Assembly: GCA_018398765.1 (NCBI GenBank)
Contig: JAHBMJ010000712.1
Span: forward strand, 1-42,009
Direction of reading: 5' to 3'
Source: Chromera velia
Lineage: Eukaryota; Sar; Chromeraceae
DNA: 42,009 nucleotides
Part shown: piece after piece, positions 32,199 through 42,009 of the stretch
Numbering within the stretch: the first letter of the stretch is position 1
Layout: each line of letters begins with the position of its first letter
Notes under the pieces: generated by a model
What the model saw: the letters and a program-made list of their open reading frames with translations, nothing else
Database searches by the model: none
Told to the model about the DNA's origin: nothing
Position numbers and translations under genes: made by a program

Positions 32199-32847
32199 TT
32201 ATTTAAAATACCCCACAAGTCGTCATGTGAATCAAAACCCTGCACGCGGGTCTCCTAATGACGCCTGGTGTTTGGCTCTAGCGGCCTGGCTGGTCCCCAG
32301 ACTTTCAGAGTTGGAAAGGGGAATCTAATTATTTTAGGGTCTAAAGGTTGGGTCCCTTATGTGGCGACGCCGCCCAGGGCCCATGTTCTGCCGTCGCAAG
32401 CTTGGGTGGTATGTAAAATAATAGGGACCTCGCACGAGATAGTATCCCGTGTAGCGAAATTGGCGCGAGTTCGTATGTGAATTTGTAGCCTTTCCGGGGC
32501 CGTAAAACTTGTTTTGTTTGCATGTTTTATTTGCAACATTTAGTTCAAATCGCTCAAGCCTTAAAAGAGAGCAATTGCTCATCGTTCCAGTGAATATTCG
32601 TCTTCCTATGATGTTCTACGACCTTGATTTCCTGAAACTGTTTGTTGGACCTGCTGCCCTTCTCGTTTTGGCGCCTCGTTTCTTCTTTGTTAGTTTGTGC
32701 GTTTCCCGTCTCTTGGATACTTCTGTTGTTTGGAGCTTACTGTGTTTTTTCTGGTGGGTTTTTCCCAATTGGATTGGATTCCTATCGTTTATGGGGAGAT
32801 GCCGTGGTGATTACTGCTCTGTTTGCAGGCTTTCATTTGTGCAGCAT
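32199..32847. other. Unannotated stretch
   Basis: The only long frame (32509-32886 plus, hydrophobic, Leu/Phe/Val-rich) runs into the terminal repeat of the next element and has no family features, so I do not call it a gene. Confidence 0.35.
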
Positions 32848-33018
32848 CTGTGGGTTGACTTAGTAATCATTATGGCTCCATTATAATAATGACGTAATGA
32901 TTATAGACATAATTGCAATGTTGTATAATCATTATGACTGATTATCATAATGATGATAATAATTATGATTGATTATCATAATAACCATAATGATTATATA
33001 AAAATACCCATAGAAAAC
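32848..33018. repeat. Left end of a fourth CACTA-family member (CACTA-D)
   Basis: CTGTGGGTTGACTT at 32848-32861, preceded by AT, opens an array of ATAATCATTAT-like words. The 171 bp match 34177-34347 at all but about 7 positions in the same orientation. I found no matching right end for it. Confidence 0.7.
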
Positions 33019-34176
33019 AACAAAGACTTCCTCACAAGGATTCAAGGAATTTCTAGCAGAATTTTTAACATATATATATACCACTGTGGGTAATTTACCA
33101 AATTTTGAATACTTTTGACAAAGATAGATAAAGAACTTAAAAAAAAAAAAATGATAGAACTTAAAATGGTTTGAATAGTTATGAATGGTTGTGGAATAGT
33201 ATAAGAACAAACTAGAACTCCTATATATGAAGATAAACATGTAAACATTGAACTTCTCTTCACTTTCATCTTTCGTACTTGAATGACAAACTGTCCACTT
33301 CTATCTTTCTATCTGTTTGCATGATAGTCTTTCCACTTTCATCGTCTAAACTCCAGACAGTCTTTTTGCAAAGACGGCCCTAAGGATTAATACTAAAAGG
33401 CTTTGGTCTAAACGATTTTTTGCTGGGCCCCAGCATGCCTCTGGAGCCTGTGGAAGTGGCATCCTGCATGCATGATGTTGCCAGAGCCATGCCAGAGCCG
33501 GTTGTCTCTTCCCGGTCACTCTCAGCAGCTTTGCTATGCTCTGCTGCCTTGCGATGGCAGCCAGTGTTCCTATGGAGCTTGCCCGACCCCTATAGGAGGG
33601 GGCTGATGAACCAGGGTCGTTATTTTCTTCACCGTAGACCCATAATTGAGGAACAACAGCCAAAACGTAATACATGTGATCATAACCTGAAATCGTAGCA
33701 GGGGTATGCAATGAACTGAACAACAAGTAGTGGTTGAATTTGACCCCAGGGCCGATAACCAAAGGAGCCAACCATAGTGAACCGATGAGGTACGATCTTG
33801 TTAAGCTGCTGCTAATCTTTTGATACTAGAATAGCCGCGAACAGCACACACGCGTTCAGAAAGAAAAGTGTGCTGGAGATGGAAATAGACGGGAGATGCA
33901 TGCTTGTGCCTGCCTGTGCCTGCCTGTTCTCGCTTGTGCCTGCCTGTGCCTACCTGTGCCTGCCTGTTCTCGCTTGTGACTGTATGTGCATGCTTGACTG
34001 CCTGCCTGACAAAGTGAGTGCCCGTGTAGGTGAGCAGGGGTGAATCAACCAATGAATGAATCAATGAATGAATGAATGTCAGAGTGAATGAGTGAGTGAG
34101 TGAGTGAGTGAATGAGTGAAAGGTGAGTGAATGAGTGAGTGAGTGAGTGAGTGAGTGAGTGAGTGAGAAATGATAT
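33019..34176. other. Stretch between two CACTA-family left ends
   Basis: No supported gene. TGCCTGCCTGTGCC-type repeats occupy about 33903-33990. GAATGAATGAATG grading into (GAGT)n occupies about 34047-34168, ending just before the left end of CACTA-C. Confidence 0.5.
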
Positions 34177-34347
34177 CTGTGGGTTAACTCAATAATCATT
34201 ATGGCTCCATTATGATAATGACGTAATGATTATAGACATAATCGCAATGTTTTATAATCATTATGACTGATTATCATAATGATGATAATAATCATGATTG
34301 ATTATCATAATAACCATAATGATTATATAAAAATACCCATAGAAAAC

Positions 34348-34944
34348 TTTTATGACGACGCATATCAATGCACGCTGGTGCTATAAAGAGCGTCACCGAA
34401 CCTCCCCAAAGAATAGTTAACTCAGGGCGCATACCAATCGATCCAACATCGACAGTCAAGCGTGTCTCACAGCGACTGTCACTGCATAGTAAAGGCGTCT
34501 CTCCTCATGTGCTAGTTGCAGAGAACGTTTGGCATCAAAAGCATACGATTGACAGTTTTTTTTGTAAAGAAAACGTCAACTTTCTTTTCAAATGAAACAT
34601 AGTATTACTTTACAATTAGAGGTGCACCATACGCCGGGCATTCATTGTCTCCGAGTTCTTTCATTGTTCAAACAAAGTAAAAAGGCTCTTCAACAAAAGA
34701 GGCAAACGACTCAGAGACACTCTCAGACGCCTCAGCTTTCAAATAAAGAGTACAAAGCAACCAAAATGTCAGCAAAACAAATTTGGGAGTCAAAACCCAA
34801 GTTCAAATCAAAATCGATCAAAGAAGAGCAACTCTCTTACAAACATTTGCAAAGCCTAGGTCAAACAGGTCCCTGGATGGGATGGAGTGACCCAATTAAT
34901 TGGAAGTGACGATGAAGCAACGCGGAGTGAGGAAGACACCCACT
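34348..34944. other. Interior of CACTA-C, unrecognised
   Basis: Two adjoining plus-strand frames (34368-34595 and 34592-34909) have Lys/Gln-rich composition, but no motif that I recognise and no homology to the second gene of CACTA-A. They could be the remains of an accessory gene; I do not call them. Confidence 0.3.
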
Positions 34945-35005
34945 TACACACACATACACACACACACACACACACATACATACACATATACACACACACA
35001 CACAC

Positions 35006-35096
<91 letters not shown>

Positions 35097-35132
35097 GGGA
35101 GAGAGAGAGAAAGAGAAAGAAAGAGAGAGAAA
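34945..35132. repeat. CA microsatellite followed by GA microsatellite
   Basis: An imperfect CA/TA repeat runs to about 35051, then a GA repeat and GAAAGA units to about 35132. The order and strand (CA then GA) are the same as at 4687-4867. Confidence 0.9.
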
Positions 35133-36400
35133 TATACACGTGGCACTGCCCTGAACAACACTGAGACTGTAGGTCTGATCATTAGGAGTCGCCAAGCAGG
35201 ATGTCATATGCTTTGGCCTAGCAGGACAAAGAACCTATCTGAATACGTGTCATCTTCGTGAATCGACATTCGTGCATTCATCCATCGAAACCTTAATATA
35301 CACAAGATAAAGCTTCCATGCAGAACAAGGCAACCAACCAACTAGTCAAAGAGGAAGTACACTTGGGAGAAAGGCCGCGGAGAGCAGAAATGAGTCAGGA
35401 GCTTACTAAGACCAATGTCGAGAACACCACTTTCCAAAGCAGATGGGAGCGGATGGAACATGGCAAGGTCGCCTCATGTTGCACAGCACGTTGCATGCAC
35501 AAATGTCGTTCCTAATTTTCCTAACAGAAGAATCTGACTCTACAGACAGAAAAGGAAGCGAAAGAAAGCTTCTAAAAGTAGATAGAAGCAATATCGAACA
35601 TGAGGCCGCTCGCGTAGACGGCCTTTCCAACTGGTCATCGATCTGAAATCTTAAGGTAGCCAAAGGACAATTCCATTTTGATCCGGCTTACGGCGTTGCG
35701 AAGCTTAAAGCCAGCGGGAGCTATTTGCGCCCTTTGCAACAAGTAGATGGGCTTCTGGGAAGGTCTTTGCCAAGCCACTTTGTTTCGACCCAGCGGTCTG
35801 TTTTCTGACATAGCGAAGCTAACGTTTGAGCTAAACAGACCACATGCAATCTGCATGAAGGTCAGGCAATCTGTGCTATGCATGCAGCTCAGCGGTCGCG
35901 CGATCCCCGGCGGCCATGCATGCAGTCGGCCCGCGCATGCACGTATGCCCGACCGGCGCCGCGCGGCTGAATTTCCCAAAATTCGCTTGCAACTGCATGC
36001 TTTACGCGGGTCTTTTTTCCCAAAATTGGCATGCGCCATGCTTTTTGGGACCCAACGTCATCCCGACGTCGCATCGACGTCGCTGACTGCCTCAGTAACT
36101 CTGCACTCCTTGAATTGGCTCTGAACTGCTTGGAGATTCAAGTATTTCCATTGCACATTGCAGAGCTTCATAGAGCTCCACCTCTTTCCCATGCGGTACG
36201 CTGGCCTCAGTGCAGCCGTGATTTTTCTCTCCATCGTCTTCGTAGATTTTTGAGAGAGTATCCTTCTTGTTGCTTTTCCCAGAGTAAAGCAAGCTTCTCC
36301 TGTCAGGTTGTCAACCTGACTTTGATGTAGAAATGAAGCTTATTTGAAGCATTGACACTGCACATGATGTTTGTATAGTGTGTCGTGTTTGTGGAGTGCC
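35133..36400. other. Interior of CACTA-C, unrecognised
   Basis: No supported gene. 35880-36085 is GC-rich with GCATGC, GGCGCC and repeated GACGTC words. Short frames on both strands overlap and carry no family features. Confidence 0.35.
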
Positions 36401-37790
36401 CGTCTCTCTCGTTTCTTCTCTCCGGAGCCTTCATCCACACAACAGCGAGGTAAACATTTTTCCTTGGCAAGACAGACCTTTATACTGACAGAAAGGACTC
36501 TCCTCAGCAGTTTCACAGCATGACCAGTAAGTGTATCCTCCCGCAGCTTGACGTCTCTCTTTCTTTTCCTCTCTCCCCACCAACACAACAACGAGGCAAA
36601 CATTTTTCCTTGATGAGACAGACCCTTGTGCTAACAGAAAGGACTCTCCTCAGCAGTTCCACAGCACGACCAGTGAGTGTATCCTCCCGCAACTTGCTGT
36701 CTCTCTTTCTTTTCCTCTCTCCCCACCCACACAACAGCGAGGCAAACATTTTTTCTTGGCAAGACAGACCCTTGTGCTGATAGAAAGGACTCTCCTCAGC
36801 AGTTCCACAGCACGACCAGTGAGTGTATCCTCCTGCAACTTGCCGACTCTCTTTCTTTTCCTCTCTCCCCACTCACACAACAGCGAGGCAAACATTTTTC
36901 CTTGGCGAGACAGACCCTTATACTGACAGAAAGAACTCTTCTCAGCAGTTCCACAGTACGACCAATGAGTGTATCCTCCCGCAGCTTAACGTCTCTCTTT
37001 CTTTTCCTCTCTTCCCACCAACACAACAACGAGGCAAACATTTTTCCTTGACGAGACAGACCCTTGTGCTGACAGAAAGGACTCTCCTCAGCAGTTCCAC
37101 AGCACGACCAGTGAGTGTATCCTCCCGCAACTTGCTGTCTCTCTTTCTTTTCCTCTCTCCCCACCCACATAACAGCGAGGCAAACATTTTTGCTTGACGA
37201 GACAGACCCTTGTGTTGACAGAAAGGACTCTCCTCAGCAGTTCCACAGTACGAGCAGTGAGTGTATCCTCCCGCAACTTTCCGTCTCTCATTCTTTTTCT
37301 CTCTTCCCATCCACACAACAGCGAGGCAAACATTTTTCCTTGATGAGACAGACCCTTGTATTGACAGAAAGGACTCTCCTCAGCAGTTCCACAGTACGAG
37401 CAGTGAGTGTATCCTCCCGCAACTTGCCGTCTCTCTGTCTTTTTCTCTCTCCCCACCCACACAACAGCGAGGCAAACATTTTTGCTTGGTGAGACAGACC
37501 CTTATGCTGACAGAAAGGACTCTCCTCAGCAGTTCTACAGCACGACCAGTGAGTGTATCCTCCCGCAACTTGCCGACTCGCTTTCTTTTCCTCTCTCCCC
37601 ACTCACACAACAGCGAGGCAAACATTTTTCCTTGGCAAGATAGACCCTTGTGCTGACAGAAAGGACTCTCCTCAGCAGTTCCACAGCACAACCAGTGAGT
37701 GTATCCTCCCGTAACTTGCCGACTCTCTTTCTTTTCCTCTCTCCCCACCCACACAACAGCGAGGCAAACATTTTTCCTTAGCGAGACCGA
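36400..37790 (+). repeat. 146-bp tandem array, ten units, exon-like
   Basis: The CGAGG(C/T)AAACATTTTT block recurs at 36446, 36592, 36738, 36884, 37030, 37176, 37322, 37468, 37614 and 37760, exactly 146 bp apart; the last unit is cut off by the CCTT tract. Each unit has a pyrimidine-rich run ending in CACAACAG (8 of 10 keep AG), then 81 bp, then a donor-like GTGAGTGTATCC. Of nine donors seven are GTGAGT, one is GTAAGT and one is ATGAGT. If spliced, each unit would add 27 codons in an open frame (RGKHFSLARQTLVLTERTLL...). It may equally be plain satellite DNA. Confidence 0.9.
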
Positions 37791-38707
37791 CTTTGCTGGC
37801 TTCCCTTCCTTTTTTCCTTCCTTCTTCCCCTCATTCATTCATTTATTCGTTCTCTTCCTCCCTTCCTTTCCTTCTTTTCCTCATTCATTCATTCGTTCCC
37901 TTCCTCCCCCCCTTCCTTCCTTCCTTCCTTGTTTCCTTCTTTCCTTTTTTCCTTGTTTCCTTCCTTCCTTCCTTGCTTCCCTCCTTCCCTTCCTTCCCTC
38001 CCTCCCTCTTTCCCTCCCTTCCTTCCTTCCTTCCTTCCTTGCTTCCTTCCTTTCTTCTTTCCTTCTTTCCTTCCTTTTTCCCTTCCTTCCTTCCTTCCTT
38101 CCTTCCTTCCTTTCTTCCTTCCCTTTCCTTCTTTCCTTCCTTCCTTCCTTCCTTCCTCCTTCTTTTCTTCCTTCCTTCCTTCCTTCCTTCCTTCCTTGCT
38201 TGCTTGCTTGCTTGCTTCCTTCCTTCCTTCCTTCCTTCCTTCCTTCCGTCCTTCCTTCTCTTTCCTTCTTTCCTTCTTTCCTTCCTTCCTTCCTCCCTCC
38301 CTCCCTCCTTCCCTCCCTCCCTCCCCTTCCTTCCTTCCCTCCCTCCCTCCTTCTTTTCTTCCTTCCTTCCTTCCTTCCTTGCTTCCTTCCTTCCTTCTCT
38401 TTCCTTCTTTCCTTCTTTCCTTCTTTCCTTCCTTCCTCCCTCCCCCCCTCCCTCCCTCCCCTTCCTTCCTTCCCTCCCTCCTTCTTTTCTTCCTTCCTTC
38501 CTTCCTTCCTTGCTTCCTTCCTTCCTTCCTTCCTTCCTTCTCTTTCCTTCTTTCCTTCCTTCCTTCCTTCCTCCCCCCCCCTTCATTTTCCTTCCTTCCT
38601 TCCCTCCCTCCCTTCCTTCCTTCCTTCCTTCCTTCCTTCCGTCCTTCCTTCCTTCCTTCTTTCCTTCCTTCCTTCCTTTGTTTCCTTCTTCCCTTCCTTC
38701 CTTTCAT
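37791..38707. repeat. Long CCTT pyrimidine tract
   Basis: About 0.9 kb is almost pure C/T on the plus strand, mainly CCTT with CTTT and CCCT variants and larger internal duplications (for example the CTCTTTCCTTCTTTCC blocks near 38258, 38396 and 38540). All three plus-strand frames stay open (SFLPSFLP-type), as do minus-strand frames (GRKEGRKE-type), because the repeat lacks stop words. These are not genes. Confidence 0.95.
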
Positions 38708-38969
38708 CTTCTCTGGCCATTGTCAGTCCTTTGCGTTCGGGAGATGCTTCTCTCTCCCCCCACCTAACACCCAACCCCCCTGCCTGCAGCGAGTGTTCTC
38801 TGGCGGCTGTCGGATGGCTGTCGGTCCTTTGTGTTCGGAAGACGCTTCAAACCCTTTCATAAATTGTGATATCGTACAATGAGTGACACAGTGGTCTCCA
38901 TTAAGTCCCGCACAGCCTGTAAACCTTTGCACAAGTTCGCAGCTTCCAGAAAAAAGAAATACAACAAAA

Positions 38970-39252
38970 CCAAACATAATCATTAATATCTGAATTATCA
39001 TATAATGATTATGTGAGTACGTGTTCATATGCTAATCATTATGAAATTATAATCAAAATGATGGTTCTAAACATATTCAAAATTGATAATGAATCAGATA
39101 CTTCTATTTATAATGATTATATCCATTATAAATGATATAATGACATAATGATTATAGAATACTGACGGTTACACCCATAATGATTATGACTTTCAAAGTC
39201 ACTATGAGATTTCATAATTATTATGAAGGTATCCCTTCGAGTTAACCTAATG
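38970..39252. repeat. Right subterminal array and terminus of CACTA-C
   Basis: ATAATCATTAATAT, ATAATGATTATG, CTAATCATTATG, TAATGATTATA and CATAATGATTATG words fill the stretch. GAGTTAACCTAATG then forms the terminus, followed by AT. Confidence 0.6.
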
Positions 39253-39307
39253 ATGTGTATTGGCCCGCCATCTGACCTGCCGCCGCATCTTAGTGAAATA
39301 TGTGGCA

Positions 39308-39447
39308 TGGGCGCGCTTCGTGCATTGAATTAATTTAAAGTGAGATTGATAGTTGGATACAATAACAGCGAACAACAGACTGAATAGTATGAGAGGAGGA
39401 GCATCCTCTCTCTGTCAGTTCTCTCTCCATGAAATGATACCCTTACA
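39308..39447 (+). repeat. Second copy of the LTR-like repeat
   Basis: TGGGCGCGCTTCGTGCATTG... to CCCTTACA matches 90-259 with a few substitutions and one internal gap of about 30 bp, in the same orientation. Sequence on either side is unrelated to the flanks of the first copy. It is a solo LTR or an LTR of a truncated element close to the rDNA. Confidence 0.6.
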
Positions 39448-40640
39448 CTAGCTGACCTTTCTAAATCTCAGTTTGCCCATGTTGTACTATGTAGATATCC
39501 TGATCGATACGGTCGTTTCTGAAGCTCCTAGACGGTAGAGAATGAAGAGACAACACTATACAAACATGATTCTAGTATTATTCAGAGAATGTCCTAGGGA
39601 CGTGTCAACATTTTAAATTTTTTAGTTGTGAGCTTGAAACGAAATTCAATGTCGATTCAGTAGCCTCGATTCCGAAAAAGTTGTGAAAAAATGTTGAACC
39701 TCAAGCCCCCTCCCTCACTAATTTTGCTCAGGCTGAGTCAGACGGGGAAAAGCCCCAAAAACACTCTTTTTTGGTGGTCCTCAGGAGGGCGTGTATTTTT
39801 GGACCGCGGCAAAATTAAATAAGAAAAGGGAGGGGGGAGTGTCTTTTAGTCCGCCACCCCCAGACTACATCATGCTCACATATGCTCACTCCAACTCATC
39901 TCTACTACTCTTAGCTTCTCCAAATCTGTGCCTTAGTATATACGTTACTGTTGTATACTAGAAGCATGGTGTAGATCTAATAGGCGCAGATAGAGTAGCT
40001 TTATAAAAGGAATAACATCGAATGTCATACCAAACATTCTTTTAAGACTCCAACCAAGCTAGCAACAACCATTATAGCCCCTAGCTTATAGCGTCAGTTT
40101 CTTGTCTGACTGATATATCTAACTGGTATACTGGTAATAAGCGTGGCAGTCTCAATGCTCAGCCCTAGTTCTTCATCATTAGGGAACAATTAGCAGAACA
40201 ATTAGTATTAATTCTAGTGAGAAAAAGATAATCAGATTTCAAACAATTAAAAAAATGGATAAAAAATGATATGAATAAACAATTGATATCAGTTATTGGT
40301 AGAGTACGTATGTGTAAAATCAATAAAAAATTGATATCAGTTATTTGTAGCTAGATTGGTAGAGTGCGTATAAAATTGATATCAGTTATTGGTAGAGTGT
40401 GTACAGAATTATGCATACTGACGCAGGTAGCCATAGTCTGACCAGCTCTAATTCTTCATCATCCAAGGAAAACAATTATGCCCTTGGTACCGTACCACTG
40501 GCCCGGGCAAAGTATTCATTCAAGGCTCAGGAACGGAAACCGACAGCAGTATTTAGCTGAAGGAATGGAAACATAACATAGCCCTTTAAACCATCTATAT
40601 GTAATAAAGTTATATTAGTTACGGCAACTCCCCTGACACT
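39448..40640. other. Probable distal intergenic spacer, no gene
   Basis: No supported coding. AATTGATATCAGTTAT(T/)GGTAGAGT-like units occur three times between 40280 and 40405. CAGCCCTAGTTCTTCATCATTAGGGAA at 40161-40187 is an outlying copy of the spacer word described below. Confidence 0.45.
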
Positions 40641-40659
40641 ATAGTCTGTTTTGAAATGG

Positions 40660-40820
40660 TTTTTTCAATGCTGGGCGTGCCTGTGGCGTGGTTCTTCTAA
40701 GACTGTCTGCGCCTTCCACAAAAAATTTTAAGTATACCTTATTTTAGCTACGCCTTCGGCGCGCTACCTTCAAGTTAAGCCACGCCTGCGGTACAAGCAT
40801 TTCAAGTCTGGGCATTTCAA
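40660..40820. repeat. GC-palindrome subterminal repeats of the 24770 element family
   Basis: GGCGTGCCTGTGGCGTG, CTACGCCTTCGGCGCGCTACCTTCAAG and CCACGCCTGCGGTACAAGCATTTCAAG resemble the GCGCCTGCGGCGC...CTTTCAAG units inside the element at 24770-26629. No terminus is visible, so this is a fragment. Confidence 0.45.
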
Positions 40821-40959
40821 GTTTACTAGAGTGTCACGGGGGTTGTTATGGCTAACGCCACTATGTAAAACTATTGAATGTCCAGCGGCCCCTAACTTAG
40901 CCCTAGTTTCTACTTAACTCGTATATTTAGACGGCAGAGCTGGCTCTGCCGTATCCTAA

Positions 40960-41673
40960 TGATCAGCCCTAGTTCTTCATCATGATTCTTTAGTAATGAT
41001 CAGCCCTAGTTCTTCATCATGATTGATTCATTAGGGAACTAACTTTTTCATTAATTCTTAGACTAGTAAAACTACGTGAAACACAATGTGTGCACAAAGT
41101 GGACATCTGCAGTGTATTCTGGGATAACCAGAGTAAGCAGACTTTAAACAATTAAAAATTGATCAGTGCAGTCATGGTCTGATCAGCCCTAGTTCTTCAT
41201 TATTCAAGGAAAAAAATGATTCTTTGGCCCCTGTTGTTACTCGGCCTGCAGTAATGGAAAGCAGAGGCAGTAATGGAAAGCGCGGCGTGCAGTGGATCGT
41301 TGATCATGTCAGTTGGCAGCCTGGTCTGATCAGCCGTGGTTCTTCATCATCCGAGAAAAACAATTGTGCCCTTGACAGCGCACCACTGGAAGTATTCATT
41401 CCCCAGGAATGGAAACCAGCGGCAGTCTGATCAGCCCTAGTTCTTCATTGTTCGAGGAAAAAAATGATTGTTTGGCCCCTATTGTTACTCGGCCTGCAGT
41501 AATGGAAAGCGGCGGCAGTAATGGAAAGCGCGGCGTGCAGTGGATCGTTGATCGTGTCAGTTGGCAGCCTGGTCTGATCAGCCGTAGTTCATCATCGGAG
41601 GAAAACAATTGTGCTTTGGCACCGCACCACGTATTCATTCAAGTCTCAGGAATGGAAACCGGCGTCTACATAT
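40960..41673. repeat. rDNA intergenic-spacer repeats, including two 248-bp units
   Basis: GATCAGCCCTAGTTCTTCAT occurs at 40962, 40999, 41181 and 41429. Variants (GATCAGCCGTGGTTCTTCAT, GATCAGCCGTAGTTCATCAT) lie at about 41328 and 41577. Segments 41181-41428 and 41429-41673 are tandem units of about 248 bp that share TACTCGGCCTGCAGTAATGG and AATGGAAACC. They lie directly 3' of the 28S gene, where spacer repeats are usual. Confidence 0.8.
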
Positions 41674-41702
41674 TTCAACCCTAGTTTCTTCCATACCACG
41701 CA

Positions 41703-42009
41703 CAAAAAACTTCAGGATAAATCTCAGTAGATCGTAGGACAAGGCCTACTCTCAGCACTTACAATACCTGAGTGTATCCAAGTCGTCTACAAGGAATGCA
41801 TCGAACAACACACACAAAGAAAGCTGCGTGCTGCAACCAACAAATATCGTTTGCGGCAAGTCTGTTGTCCGGTGAGTCACACTGCATGTCAGTATGGGTT
41901 TTGACTTAGAGGCGTTCAGTCATTATCCAACGGATGGTAGCGTCGCAGCACTGACTTTTCAGTCAGCTGCATTAACCAACTATCCGAACGAACTGTTCCT
42001 CTCGTACTA
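41703..42009 (-). rRNA. 28S large-subunit rRNA, 3' end (partial)
   Basis: Read on the minus strand, the window edge begins TAGTACGAGAGGAAC, the sarcin-ricin loop. It continues with GATTGAC-type helix sequence, GACTGAACGCCTCTAAGTC, and further on GTATTGTAAGTGCTGAGAGTAG, CTACGATCTACTGAGATT and a terminal TTTTTTGT. All of these match the conserved 3' portion of eukaryotic large-subunit rRNA. The gene continues beyond the window. The 3' end near 41703 is placed by comparison with the remembered yeast 25S end and may be off by several bases. Confidence 0.95.

Larger units (their letters stand above)
34177..39252. mobile_element. CACTA-C: family member without visible transposase
   Basis: The left end CTGTGGGTTAACTC (34177-34190) and right end GAGTTAACCTAATG (39239-39252) are imperfect inverses sharing GGTTAACTC, and each is flanked by AT. 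ATAATCATTAT-type arrays lie inside both ends (34191-34335 and about 38975-39225). The 5.1-kb interior has no recognisable transposase and is dominated by tandem repeats. Pairing these two ends is an inference: the left end at 32848 could instead be the partner. Confidence 0.55.

Noticed and set aside
36400..37790. A CRISPR array.
   Set aside because: The whole 146-bp unit repeats without unique spacers, and the setting is eukaryotic. The 58-bp array fails for the same reason.
36513..37838. Staggered 124-codon ORFs on both strands across the 146-bp array.
   Set aside because: They recur because the unit is 146 bp (not a multiple of 3) and each frame meets a stop only every few units. The antisense set has no independent support.
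37791..38707. Long ORFs of 230-390 codons on both strands (SFLP- and GRKE-type).
   Set aside because: They are translations of the CCTT repeat, which contains no stop words in any frame.

Overview
The window is eukaryotic nuclear DNA, almost entirely a nest of transposable elements that ends at the 3' end of a large-subunit (28S) rRNA gene on the minus strand (41703-42009). Evidence for a eukaryote: a 28S tail of eukaryotic type with the sarcin-ricin loop, genes split by phase-consistent introns, hAT and CACTA-like DNA transposons, a copia-order LTR element, and long dinucleotide and CCTT repeats. My best guess is a unicellular alveolate such as a chromerid (Chromera-like). That rests on general impression only. 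I found no host protein gene that I can defend.

Layout. (1) 90-14974: an old copia-like LTR retrotransposon (LTR-like repeat, gag, zinc knuckles, protease-like region, integrase, linker, no reverse transcriptase). It is split twice. CACTA-A (861-10665) sits in gag between two AT dinucleotides. A hAT-type element (12273-13486) sits in the integrase between 8-bp near-identical repeats. In both places the reading frame continues when the insert and one target copy are left out. CACTA-A itself carries another hAT-type insertion (about 2929-4605).

(2) CACTA-A and its shortened relative CACTA-B (15455-19980) share one plan: terminal repeats resembling CAGTGGGTTAACTC, AT-rich subterminal arrays of ATAATCATTAT-like words, a Plavaka/Tnp2-like transposase on the minus strand, and a divergently oriented multi-exon gene of unknown function on the plus strand. 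This two-gene transposon is the most interesting system here. A third member (CACTA-C, 34177-39252) and a fourth left end (32848) carry the same ends but no recognisable transposase.

(3) 19985-32200: a 35-40 bp minisatellite, a small hAT-like element with a BED-type finger (21145-22413), an element with a perfect 8-bp target duplication and palindromic GC-rich subterminal repeats (24770-26629), and a stretch with GGAATTTTCCG-type palindromes at both edges (26939-32198) holding three unrecognised coding tracts.

(4) 34177-39252: CACTA-C, containing CA/GA tracts, a ten-unit 146-bp tandem array whose units look like miniature exons with splice-like borders, and about 0.9 kb of CCTT repeat. (5) 39253-42009: a second copy of the LTR-like repeat, then ribosomal intergenic spacer with 248-bp repeats, then the 28S end.

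Nearly every coding tract is broken by stops, frameshifts or insertions, so this looks like a TE graveyard flanking an rDNA unit. The order of insertion can be read directly: LTR element first, then CACTA-A and one hAT into it, then another hAT into CACTA-A.
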